A stretch of DNA of 64,000 bases, from assembly GCF_003075035.1 (NCBI RefSeq), contig NZ_QCZE01000001.1, forward strand, positions 2,480,759-2,544,758. Reading direction: 5' to 3'. Made by a program: the position numbers and the translations under genes. Position 1 is the first letter of the stretch. Every line of letters begins with the position of its first letter. The notes beneath the pieces are model-generated. The model had not been told where the DNA came from and did not search any database. It saw only the letters and a list, made by a program, of their open reading frames with translations. This document shows positions 1 through 7,155 of the stretch, piece by piece. This DNA is from Zobellella maritima. GTDB lineage: Bacteria > Pseudomonadota > Gammaproteobacteria > Enterobacterales > Aeromonadaceae.

Positions 1-1441
1 CCAGGGCCTTGATCCCGGGCCGGATTTTATTGGCGGGAATCGAGGAATAGCCCAGCCGAAAATAGTTCAGCGGCACCTGCTCACCATGAAAATGGATATC
101 TCCCGGCTCTATCAGTATGCCCCTGTCGGCGGCCTCCTTGCGCAACAGCCGGCTATCAAGTCCTTCCGGCCCCCTGACCCAGTAGCAGGAACCACCGAAG
201 GTCGGCTGCCGGGACGACGATGGCAGATACTCATTCAGGGCCTCGGCCATCTCCTGCCAGCGCTCTTCATAGGCCCTGGCGATATTCATGATCAACGCAT
301 CGTGATAGCCCCGCTCCAGAAACAGGGCCACCGATCGCTGATTGTTGGCGGCGGGATGACGCAGGATCAGGCGGCGCAGGGCCCTGGCTTCACGGATCAG
401 CTCGACCGGTCCCACCAGATAGCCCAGACGCAGGCCCGGTGCCAGAGTCTTGGACAGGCTGCCGACGTAAATCACCCGATCGTTCTTGTCCAGGCTTTTC
501 AGCGCCGGGATCGGGTTGGTCTTGAAGTTACTTTCACTCTCATAGTCGTCTTCGATCAGCAGGATATTATGCTGATTGGCCTTTTCCAACAGCTGATAAC
601 GCCGCTCCAGGGGCATGGTCACCGTAGTCGGACACTGGTGGCTGGGTGTGGTATAGATGGCGTCGCATTCATTGAGCCGATCATCGACGATCAGTCCCTG
701 CTCATCCAGCGGCAACGGCCGCACCTGGGCCGGATTCATGGCGGCAATATTGCAGATATCCACATAGCCGGGATCCTCGATGCCGATGATGCTGTCTTTG
801 TCCAGCAGCAGCCGCGCCAGCATATAGAGCGCCTGCTGGGCACCGACCGTGACCAGTATCTGATCCGCCGAGGCCCAGACTCCCCGGCGGGGCAGCAGCC
901 GGGTGCGGATCTGCTCGATCAGCAGGGGATCGTCGTTATCGAAGCGATCCGATGCCCAGTCACGGATCGCCGGCACACTGACCGCATCGCGGCAGCATTC
1001 CCGCCAGTTATTGCTGGGAAACAGGCCGGGATCGAATTGGCCGTAAATAAAGGGATAGGGGTACTTTTGCCAGTCTTTGGGCTTGGTAATGTTGTGCTGG
1101 TTAGAAGGGTGGATCTTGAAGATCTGCTGCCACTCCGGCATATGGCCGGTCGGCTCACTCGGCTCGGTCAAGGGCAATTCCACCTTGCGCGACAGGATCT
1201 CCGGATTGACAAAATAACCGCTGCGCTCCCTGGCAATCAGGTAGCCGTCATCCAGCAAGTGTTCATAGGCCAGCACCACAGTGTTGCGTGCGATACTCAG
1301 CTGTTTGGCCAGCTTGCGGCTGGAAGGCAGCGGACTGTCCAGGGGAATATTGCCATTGAGGATGGCGGCGGCGATCTGCTCGCGTAGCTGTTGCTGCAAG
1401 CTGGTCGTTTTTTCGGTCGAAAGATGAAACAGTGGAAGCAT
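1..1441 (-). CDS. MocR-type (GntR/aminotransferase fusion) transcriptional regulator, 3' end cut off by window edge
   Basis: I translated this by hand from the ATG at 1441; it stays open to the left edge, so about 480 residues are present and the C-terminus is missing. The first ~75 residues form a GntR winged helix (QLREQIAAAI, then PLPSSRKLAKQL and RNTVVLAYEHL). The rest is a fold-type I aminotransferase domain, with the pyridoxal phosphate lysine in GSLSKTLAPG and a downstream arginine-rich PLP motif. MocR proteins such as GabR and PdxR use the cofactor domain to sense amines, amino acids or pyridoxal phosphate. It lies 210 bases downstream of, and on the same strand as, the FAD amine oxidoreductase gene, so it may regulate that gene. 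The exact ligand cannot be read from the sequence. Confidence 0.9.
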   Translation of the reverse strand, partial: MLPLFHLSTEKTTSLQQQLREQIAAAILNGNIPLDSPLPSSRKLAKQLSIARNTVVLAYEHLLDDGYLIARERSGYFVNPEILSRKVELPLTEPSEPTGHMPEWQQIFKIHPSNQHNITKPKDWQKYPYPFIYGQFDPGLFPSNNWRECCRDAVSVPAIRDWASDRFDNDDPLLIEQIRTRLLPRRGVWASADQILVTVGAQQALYMLARLLLDKDSIIGIEDPGYVDICNIAAMNPAQVRPLPLDEQGLIVDDRLNECDAIYTTPSHQCPTTVTMPLERRYQLLEKANQHNILLIEDDYESESNFKTNPIPALKSLDKNDRVIYVGSLSKTLAPGLRLGYLVGPVELIREARALRRLILRHPAANNQRSVALFLERGYHDALIMNIARAYEERWQEMAEALNEYLPSSSRQPTFGGSCYWVRGPEGLDSRLLRKEAADRGILIEPGDIHFHGEQVPLNYFRLGYSSIPANKIRPGIKAL

Positions 1442-1604
1442 GGTGTGTCGACGTCAAACAGGAAAAGGGAAAAACGTGGCGGTGTGTATGTCACCACCAC
1501 TCCAAGACCATAACATCGGGCACCGTATTTTGTTACTTATTTGTCGACGAGACATTGAAAATTAAAACAATTATCAAGAATCACCGTCATCAAAAGGCCA
1601 GCGA

Positions 1605-1627
1605 GGACAGGGAATTGCTCCCTGCCC
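1605..1627 (-). terminator. stem-loop after the FAD oxidoreductase gene
   Basis: Nine-base arms (GGACAGGGA and TCCCTGCCC, one G-T pair) enclose a 5-base loop just past the stop of the 1652-3076 gene. A short T run lies ten bases beyond the stem on the minus strand. It is a plausible but weak terminator between this gene and the MocR gene. Confidence 0.35.
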
Positions 1628-1651
1628 TCTCTGCTACCGGCTCCCCACTGC

Positions 1652-3076
1652 TTACAGGTGCTCGTCGCGCAGGTGATACCAGTGATACAGCATACGCTGG
1701 CCCAGGCGCCGGAAAGGTGCAAACAGATGGCCCGGCAGCGCCGAGTTGTAAATCGGCAGCTCGAAGCCTTCCTTGATGCCCGCGATGCGCTGGGCCATGC
1801 GACGGCCGGCATGGGCCGAGAACATGACCCCGTTGCCGCCATAACCCAGGGCATAGAATACCTGCTCCTTGTCATCGGGCTGGGCGATCCTCGGCATCAT
1901 GTCGTGACTCACATCCACCCAACCCCACCAGGAATAATCCACCTTGATACCGTTTAGGGCGGGGAACTTGCGATGCATACCGTCGATCAGCAACTGCAGA
2001 TGTTTGGGATTGGGGGCATCGCTGCCGGTAATCGAACTGCGGCTGCCGATCTGCAGACGGTTATCCGGCAGCTTGCGATAGTAATGACGCAGGGTGCGGG
2101 TATCGGTGATCACCTCGTTGGTCTTGAAGTTACACTCGGCCATTTCCTGCTCCGTCATCGGACGGGTCACCAGTGAATTGGACAAAATCGGCATGATTTT
2201 GTTACGCAGCTGGCTGTGCAATCCCTGAGAGGTATAGCCACCGGTGGCGACCCCCACAGCCCGGGCACGAACCACCCCCCCCGGGGTCTTCAGGTAATGA
2301 ATGCCATTCTTGGTTTCCCAGCCGATCACCGGGCTGGAAGGGTGGATAGTGGCACCCAACTCCCGTGCCATGCGGTGGTAACCATGGGCCAGCTTGAGCG
2401 GGTGCACGCCGATACCATCCGGCTCATGCATGGCACCCACTGCCTCGGCCTCGTTGACATAGTCACGGCTCAGAGTCGCCTTGTCCAGCAGCTCGGTATG
2501 GTAACCGAACTTGTCGGACAGCACCTTGGCCTCGGCCTCCAGCTTGCGCATCGCGCTTTCCCGGTGGGCGATATACAGATGGCCACCGTCCTGCGGGTTG
2601 CAGTCGATGTTGCCTTCCTTGATCAGCCCCTTGAAGGTATCAAAACCTTCACGCACCTCTTCATGCATTCGACGGGCGGTATCCAGGCCCCAGCGCTGGA
2701 TCCACTGGGAGCGGCTCAGGCGACCGGAGGCATTCTGGGCCTGACCACCATTACGGCTGGTACAGCCCCAGCTGACCTGGTTGGCTTCCAGTACAGTGGC
2801 CTTGATGCCGTGTTCCTTGGCCAGAAATACGGCGCAAGACAAACCGGTAAAACCGCTGCCGATAATGGCCACATCGACATCTACATCCTGGGTGATGGGA
2901 CCGTCATCTTCCGGTGGCGCACCGGCCGTCGCTACCCAGTAGGTAGGCGCATACTGCTGCCCACGTCCCGGATTGGCCGCGACCAGGGGATCATAGGTGG
3001 GGTCATAGCGGTCAAGTACCTTGCGGCTTTGCAGGTCTTGCCCGAGATCCGTTTTAGCTTTGTTGACGATATCCAT
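1652..3076 (-). CDS. FAD-dependent amine oxidoreductase (PuuB/DadA-like)
   Basis: This 474-residue protein has a dinucleotide-binding motif at about residues 68-75 (IIGSGFTGLSC) and the SRNGGQ motif near residue 108. That motif is typical of gamma-glutamylputrescine oxidase (PuuB) and related FAD amine oxidases of the DAO superfamily. The C-terminal FAD loop YALGYGGNGVMFSAHAGR matches the family. It is longer than E. coli PuuB (426 residues) because of a ~45-residue N-terminal extension. No signal peptide is visible, so it should be cytoplasmic and oxidise an amine or N-substituted amino acid. It follows the NTF2-like gene after 44 bases, probably in one transcript. The other puu genes are absent, so the substrate is unknown. 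The start has GGGAAG upstream. Confidence 0.85.
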   Translation of the reverse strand: MDIVNKAKTDLGQDLQSRKVLDRYDPTYDPLVAANPGRGQQYAPTYWVATAGAPPEDDGPITQDVDVDVAIIGSGFTGLSCAVFLAKEHGIKATVLEANQVSWGCTSRNGGQAQNASGRLSRSQWIQRWGLDTARRMHEEVREGFDTFKGLIKEGNIDCNPQDGGHLYIAHRESAMRKLEAEAKVLSDKFGYHTELLDKATLSRDYVNEAEAVGAMHEPDGIGVHPLKLAHGYHRMARELGATIHPSSPVIGWETKNGIHYLKTPGGVVRARAVGVATGGYTSQGLHSQLRNKIMPILSNSLVTRPMTEQEMAECNFKTNEVITDTRTLRHYYRKLPDNRLQIGSRSSITGSDAPNPKHLQLLIDGMHRKFPALNGIKVDYSWWGWVDVSHDMMPRIAQPDDKEQVFYALGYGGNGVMFSAHAGRRMAQRIAGIKEGFELPIYNSALPGHLFAPFRRLGQRMLYHWYHLRDEHL

Positions 3077-3120
3077 ATTTGTCTTCCCAGGATGAAAAGG
3101 TTAAGGCCGTGAAGGCGAAG

Positions 3121-3516
3121 TTACTTGGGGTCCAGCATGGGACGGTCTTTACGGAAAGCCTGCTTCAGTGCCAGCTTGCCGTCCTTCAGGGTGAACAAAT
3201 CGACCCCATCGGCTTCGATACGACGACCATCCTGCGCAGTGGCACAGAAGGTCCACTGGGATACGCCACGATCGCCGGCGGCAAAATGCCTGGTGTTCTG
3301 CCAGCTGACGTCCGGAAAGGTGGTCCACACCTTGACAAAGGCGGCGGCCACCGCTTCACGACCTTCGAAACGCACACCATAGGCCTCGGGGCCGGCGGCG
3401 CCTTCAAACACGCAGTCATCGGTCATACAGGCCATGACGCCTTCCACATCGTGACGGTTAAAGGCGGCGAACAGATCTTCAAGCAATTTTACGGTTACAG
3501 AATTTTCGGCGGACAT
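3121..3516 (-). CDS. NTF2-like / SnoaL-type small protein
   Basis: This 131-residue single-domain protein has the cone-fold NTF2-like pattern: an N-terminal helix (LLEDLFAAFNRHD), then FEG and YGVRFEGREAV, then a beta sheet ending in a short C-terminal tail. Members include steroid isomerases, polyketide cyclases and binding proteins. I chose the ATG at 3516 because GAGGAGAG lies just ahead of it; an upstream start would add 21 residues with no ribosome site. It is probably the first gene of a two-gene operon with the FAD oxidoreductase and may process or bind that enzyme's unstable product. That role is an inference, and no catalytic residues can be named. Confidence 0.8.
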   Translation of the reverse strand: MSAENSVTVKLLEDLFAAFNRHDVEGVMACMTDDCVFEGAAGPEAYGVRFEGREAVAAAFVKVWTTFPDVSWQNTRHFAAGDRGVSQWTFCATAQDGRRIEADGVDLFTLKDGKLALKQAFRKDRPMLDPK

Positions 3517-3567
3517 GCCTCTCTCCTCAATGTAACAGGGATCACCTGTTAGAAAATGACGCTCTTC

Positions 3568-3588
3568 AACAACAAACACACTGTTGTT
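3568..3588. promoter_or_regulatory. inverted repeat upstream of the NTF2-like gene
   Basis: Perfect 7-base arms (AACAACA and TGTTGTT) are separated by 7 bases, 52-72 bases upstream of the start at 3516. The position suits a regulator binding site in the promoter of the NTF2-like/FAD oxidoreductase operon. Which regulator binds is not known. Confidence 0.35.
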
Positions 3589-3751
3589 TACATATCGCCA
3601 ACATTAGGAGTCTGAGGCCGATCCCGGTAGCGCCAGTTAGGGGCCTTGACTTGGACCACCCGGATTCGGGGAGCTATAACAAGGGGAAAACGGGCTTGCG
3701 AGGGAACTTGAGAATGGAAAAAACAGGGGGAGAAGGCGCTGATATCAATCT
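3589..3751. other. intergenic stretch, part of a 345-base gap, GGA-rich on the plus strand
   Basis: The gap from 3517 to 3861 carries no convincing gene. Eight GGA triplets fall between 3607 and 3731 on the plus strand, several within AGGGGA or GGGGGA contexts. CsrA-binding small RNAs are rich in such motifs, but there is no clear promoter or U-rich terminator, so this is only noted. The rest of the gap holds two inverted repeats and a hairpin, listed separately. Confidence 0.3.
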
Positions 3752-3769
3752 GTCTAATGTCGATTAGAC
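3752..3769. promoter_or_regulatory. perfect 18-base palindromic site
   Basis: The arms GTCTAAT and ATTAGAC are perfect and separated by GTCG. It lies between the GntR gene's 3' end and the NTF2-like operon's promoter region, about 236 bases upstream of that operon's start. It could be an operator or a small RNA stem. No function is established. Confidence 0.35.
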
Positions 3770-3827
3770 GTGGGTTCTGATTGCAGCTGGCAACGACATC
3801 GACTCTTCAGTCGCAGACTATGAACAT

Positions 3828-3852
3828 GCACAGGGAAGCTGCTTCCCTGTGC
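3828..3852 (-). terminator. strong hairpin after the GntR regulator gene
   Basis: Perfect 11-base arms (GCACAGGGAAG and CTTCCCTGTGC) surround a 3-base loop, 10 bases past the stop of the GntR gene. No T run follows on either strand, so termination may depend on another factor, or the stem may protect the 3' end. Confidence 0.5.
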
Positions 3853-3861
3853 TGTAGGGCA

Positions 3862-4614
3862 CTATTTTGAACCGGAGCGACGTCCTGCCGGCTGTTTTTT
3901 AACGACGCCGGAGAAGACCACATGCAGATCGGTGGAGGCGGACTCACCGTCCAGATTGAGTTTGGCCTCGATATGATCCAGGTGCTCTTTCATCATGGTG
4001 ACCGCGGTTTGCTTGTTGCCACTTTCCAGGGCTTTCAGCAGTTCTTCATGCTCGTTAAAAGAGCAATGCGCCTGATGGCCAACCTCGTACTGGGCAATGA
4101 TCAACGAGGTTTGCGATACCACACTGCGCTGAAAGTTAAGCAGGGGAATATTCCTGGCCATGTGAGCCAGCTCAAGGTGAAACTCGCCGGACAGACGAAT
4201 GCCCTTGCCGCGATCGCCCTGGGAAAAGGCATCCTGCTCTTCCTTGACCATTTCACGAATCCTGGCCAGTCCGGCCGGGGTGGCGTTTTCCACCGCCAGT
4301 TCGGTAACCGCCAGCTCAACCACCCGACGGGCGGCGAATATCTGCCTGGCTTCTTCCACGCTCGGGGCCGCTACCACGGCGCCGCGATTGGGCCTGATGC
4401 TGACCACCTGCTCATGGGACAGACGCAACAGGGCGCGCCGGATAATGGTGCGGCTGACACCGAATATTTCGCCCAGAGCTTCTTCGCTTAACTTGGTACC
4501 CGGGGCCAGTCGTTGTTCAAGAATGGCATCAAAAATATGCTCGTAGACGATATCGTCCTGGGTGTTTGAGCTCGACTTGACAGAACCTGGCTCCAATTGA
4601 CTGAGTGAACTCAT
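3862..4614 (-). CDS. GntR family regulator, FadR/FCD subfamily
   Basis: This 250-residue protein has an N-terminal winged helix (IVYEHIFDAI, LSEEALGEIFGVSRTIIRRAL, then IRPNRGAVVA) at about residues 20-90. An all-helical FCD ligand-binding domain follows to about residue 225. The FCD metal/ligand positions are suggested by FHLEL and by the two later histidines in the helices with NEHEELL and KEHLDHIE. It lies at the 3' end side of guaD and the xdh operon, on the same strand. A TTGTATACGA site lies in its own upstream region and a similar one upstream of xdhA. It is therefore a good candidate regulator of purine catabolism, though the ligand is unknown. The start has GGAAACGGAAAG upstream. Confidence 0.85.
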   Translation of the reverse strand: MSSLSQLEPGSVKSSSNTQDDIVYEHIFDAILEQRLAPGTKLSEEALGEIFGVSRTIIRRALLRLSHEQVVSIRPNRGAVVAAPSVEEARQIFAARRVVELAVTELAVENATPAGLARIREMVKEEQDAFSQGDRGKGIRLSGEFHLELAHMARNIPLLNFQRSVVSQTSLIIAQYEVGHQAHCSFNEHEELLKALESGNKQTAVTMMKEHLDHIEAKLNLDGESASTDLHVVFSGVVKKQPAGRRSGSK

Positions 4615-4695
4615 GCTTTCCGTTTCCAGTTACGGCATGACAGCGAGTGTCCAAGACACCGTGGCCCATACCTGATGATAAATTTGTGACTAGGG

Positions 4696-4705
4696 TCGTA
4701 TACAA
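4696..4705. promoter_or_regulatory. GntR/FCD-type operator candidate upstream of the GntR gene
   Basis: On the minus strand this reads TTGTATACGA, a near-palindrome around GTATAC with one mismatched pair. FCD-type GntR regulators commonly bind this kind of site. It lies 82-91 bases ahead of the GntR start. A related TTGTGTACGT with the same AAAA flank occurs at 11160-11169 upstream of xdhA, suggesting a shared regulator. Confidence 0.4.
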
Positions 4706-4796
4706 TTTTACCCACTTTTCAGGCAGAACCACACCGTCTATCACCAACTATGTGACTGGACACCACAAAATACCCGGCCGGTAGCGGTGTCCGTTG

Positions 4797-6101
4797 TCAC
4801 CCCCGCCGGTATTGACGCTGTCCATAGATATAGGTTTCCGCTATCGCCCTGTCGTCCCCCAGCATCATCAATACGAACAGCTGCTCGAACAGGGTGCTGG
4901 TGTTATCGATACGCGCCTTGATAAGCGGTGTCGCCTGCAGATCCAGCACGATGAAATCCGCTTCCTTGCCCACCTGCAGGTTACCGATGTTATGGTCGAG
5001 GCGCAGTGCCCGGGCGCCCCCCAGGGTCGCCAGATACAGGGCCTTGAGCGGGTGCAGCCTGTGCTGCTGAAGTTGCAGGATCTTGTAGGCCTCGCTGATG
5101 GTCTGCAACATGGAAAAGCTGGTGCCGGCCCCCACATCCGTGCCCAGACCAACATCTATCTCATAATCCTCAAACCTGGGCAGCTTGAACAGACCCGAGC
5201 CCAGGAAAAGGTTAGAGGTCGGACAAAAGGCGGCAACCGAGTTGCTGCCCCCCATGCGATCAAACTCCGGCTCTTCCAAGTGGATAGCATGGGCGAATAC
5301 CGAGCGCTCCCCTAGCAGGCCAAAATGATCGTACACATCGAGATAACCCTTTTGTTCCGGGAACAGGGATTTGACCCAGGCTATTTCCTGCTTGTTTTCG
5401 GACAGGTGGGTCTGCATATAGAGGCCGTCATATTCGGTCAGCAGCCTCCCCGCCAGACTCAGCTGCTCGGGGGTGCTGGTCGGTGCAAAGCGGGGGGTCA
5501 CCGCATAGAGCTGACGACCCTTGTTGTGCCAGCGTTCGATCAGCTCCCTGCTGTCCGCGTAACCGGACTCGGAGGTATCGAGCAGGTCATCCGGGGCATG
5601 CCGGTCCATCATCACCTTGCCGGCGATCATGCGCATATTGCGCCGATCCGAGGCCTCAAAAAAGGCATCAACCGAAGCCTTGTGCACGGTACCGAATACC
5701 ATGGCAGTGGTGGTACCGTTACGCAGCAGTTCATTCAGGAAGAACTCGGCCACCCGGGCCGAATGGCTCGGATCGGCAAACTTGCGTTCTTCCGGGAAGG
5801 TATAGTTGTTGAGCCAGTCGAGTAGCTGCTCGCCATAGGAGGCGATCATCTCGGACTGGGGAAAATGGACATGGGTATCGATAAAACCCGAGGTGATCAG
5901 TTTATTGTTAAACTCGACCAGCTCCAGCCCGGCAGGTTGCCGGGCCAGTACATCGGCGGCGGCACCTATATCCCGTACACGGCCATCGGCCACCACCAGG
6001 ACGCCGTCTGGATAATAGGCATAGGACGCCTCCAACCCGACTTTGGCGGGATCGTCCAGGCTGTGCAAAATGGCGGCACGATACGCCACGGCATGAGTCA
6101 T
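4797..6101 (-). CDS. guaD: guanine deaminase
   Basis: This 434-residue amidohydrolase converts guanine to xanthine, feeding the xanthine dehydrogenase encoded just upstream. The zinc-binding HVH lies at residues 77-79 in the sequence FIDTHVHFPQ, which is typical of guanine deaminases. Later ligands are seen in MQTHLSE, FAHAIHL and GLGTDVGAGTS. The C-terminal part has the amidohydrolase signature GKEADFIVLDL. The start has AAGGAG ten bases ahead and lies 14 bases after xdhC, so the gene is translated at the end of the xdhA-xdhB-xdhC-guaD unit. Length and motifs match the bacterial family, and the protein should be cytoplasmic. Confidence 0.95.
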   Translation of the reverse strand: MTHAVAYRAAILHSLDDPAKVGLEASYAYYPDGVLVVADGRVRDIGAAADVLARQPAGLELVEFNNKLITSGFIDTHVHFPQSEMIASYGEQLLDWLNNYTFPEERKFADPSHSARVAEFFLNELLRNGTTTAMVFGTVHKASVDAFFEASDRRNMRMIAGKVMMDRHAPDDLLDTSESGYADSRELIERWHNKGRQLYAVTPRFAPTSTPEQLSLAGRLLTEYDGLYMQTHLSENKQEIAWVKSLFPEQKGYLDVYDHFGLLGERSVFAHAIHLEEPEFDRMGGSNSVAAFCPTSNLFLGSGLFKLPRFEDYEIDVGLGTDVGAGTSFSMLQTISEAYKILQLQQHRLHPLKALYLATLGGARALRLDHNIGNLQVGKEADFIVLDLQATPLIKARIDNTSTLFEQLFVLMMLGDDRAIAETYIYGQRQYRRG

Positions 6102-6115
6102 TTGCGTGCTTCTCC

Positions 6116-6955
6116 TTAAGAATGAGGGGCCGACACCGGGTCGGCATGTTTGGCTGCTGAAAGGGGGCTGAGGCCCGGCTTTGCATCACCTTGATAACAG
6201 GCGATCAACTGGCCGGCGACCGACACGGCGATCTCGGCCGGGTGTTTGCCGCCGACCTCGGCCAGGCCGATGGGGCACACCATCCGGTCCACCGTCTGCT
6301 GGTCAAAATCCCGCTCCCGCAGCCGGTATTCGAAACGCTTGCGCTTGGTGTGAGAACCGATCATGCCGAAATAACGGGCATCACCGCGCTTGAGGATACG
6401 GGCCGCCAGTTCGAAATCGAGCTGATGATTATGGGTCATCACCAGGTAGAAGCTGTTCGCCGGCTGGTCGTCGACTTCCCCCACGGGATCATCGCTGACC
6501 ACCCGGGTTACCCCTTCCGGCAGCCGGGCGGGGAACTGGTCTTCCCGCTCATCTATCCAGGTGATGCGAAACGGCAGGCCGGCCAGCACCGACACCAGGG
6601 CCTTGGCCACATGACCGGCGCCAAACAACACCAGATGATGCTTGTCCTGGACCACAGGCTCCAGCATCAGGGTCGCCATGCCACCGCAACACTGGCCCAG
6701 GCTCGCGCCCAGGTTGAAGCGCTCAATACGCAGTTGGCGCTCGCCCTTGACAAGCATCTCCCGGGCCAGCTCCATGGCCTTGTATTCCAGGTGACCGCCG
6801 CCAATGGTGGCATAGCAGCCGGTACGGGTGACCAGCATCTTGGTGCCGCTGTCCCGCGGGGTTGAGCCCTTGTGCTCGATCACGGTCACCAGGACACAGG
6901 CTTCGCCTTTCTGCTCCAGTTCGACCAGCGTCTGTATCCAGTTGTCCTTGAACAT
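6116..6955 (-). CDS. xdhC: xanthine dehydrogenase accessory protein XdhC
   Basis: This 279-residue protein inserts the sulfurated molybdenum cofactor into xanthine dehydrogenase. The N-terminal XdhC/CoxI domain (about residues 10-80) carries GSTPRDSGTKM and GGGHLE. The family motif LGQCCGG follows near residue 90, and then a Rossmann-like C-terminal domain contains LFGAGHVAKAL and MIGSHTKRKRF. I chose the ATG at 6955 because AGGTGAAG precedes it; the longer ORF adds 20 residues of unlikely sequence. It sits between xdhB and guaD, the usual order in Pseudomonas-type operons. The 200-base gap to xdhB is unusually long and filled with palindromes. Confidence 0.95.
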   Translation of the reverse strand: MFKDNWIQTLVELEQKGEACVLVTVIEHKGSTPRDSGTKMLVTRTGCYATIGGGHLEYKAMELAREMLVKGERQLRIERFNLGASLGQCCGGMATLMLEPVVQDKHHLVLFGAGHVAKALVSVLAGLPFRITWIDEREDQFPARLPEGVTRVVSDDPVGEVDDQPANSFYLVMTHNHQLDFELAARILKRGDARYFGMIGSHTKRKRFEYRLRERDFDQQTVDRMVCPIGLAEVGGKHPAEIAVSVAGQLIACYQGDAKPGLSPLSAAKHADPVSAPHS

Positions 6956-7043
6956 AACTTCACCTCTATTACCAAACGCGAGTGCTGGCTTTACTCCACA
7001 AAGGGCATCGACCAAAGGGCCAGCTCCGCCGACTCACCGTAAA

Positions 7044-7142
7044 CCCCGCCATGGGGGCTCAGCCGCGCCATCCCTGGCATGTGTGAGCGCTACACGGATG
7101 TACTTGTAGCGGGTCGAAAGAGGCAACTCTGTTGCCTCTTTC
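7044..7142. repeat. palindrome-rich element between xdhB and xdhC
   Basis: Four hairpins follow one another: CCCC(7044-7047)/GGGG(7053-7056), GCCA/TGGC (7067-7078), CGCTACA/TGTAGCG (7087-7110), and a perfect 13-base stem CGAAAGAGGCAAC/GTTGCCTCTTTCG (7114-7142). The layout resembles short dispersed palindromic elements of REP or ERIC type found between genes in many gammaproteobacteria. In the xdh transcript it may stabilise the xdhBA part or lower xdhC-guaD expression. Copy number in the genome cannot be seen here. Confidence 0.45.
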
Positions 7143-7155
7143 GCGCAAAAACCGG

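Noticed and set aside
86-1387. 433-residue plus-strand reading frame
   Set aside because: It is the mirror of the MocR regulator gene on the minus strand, and its translation shows no recognisable domain, while the minus strand shows complete GntR and aminotransferase motifs.
3715-3768. 17-codon reading frame in the intergenic block
   Set aside because: It has no clear ribosome site and the product is short and featureless.
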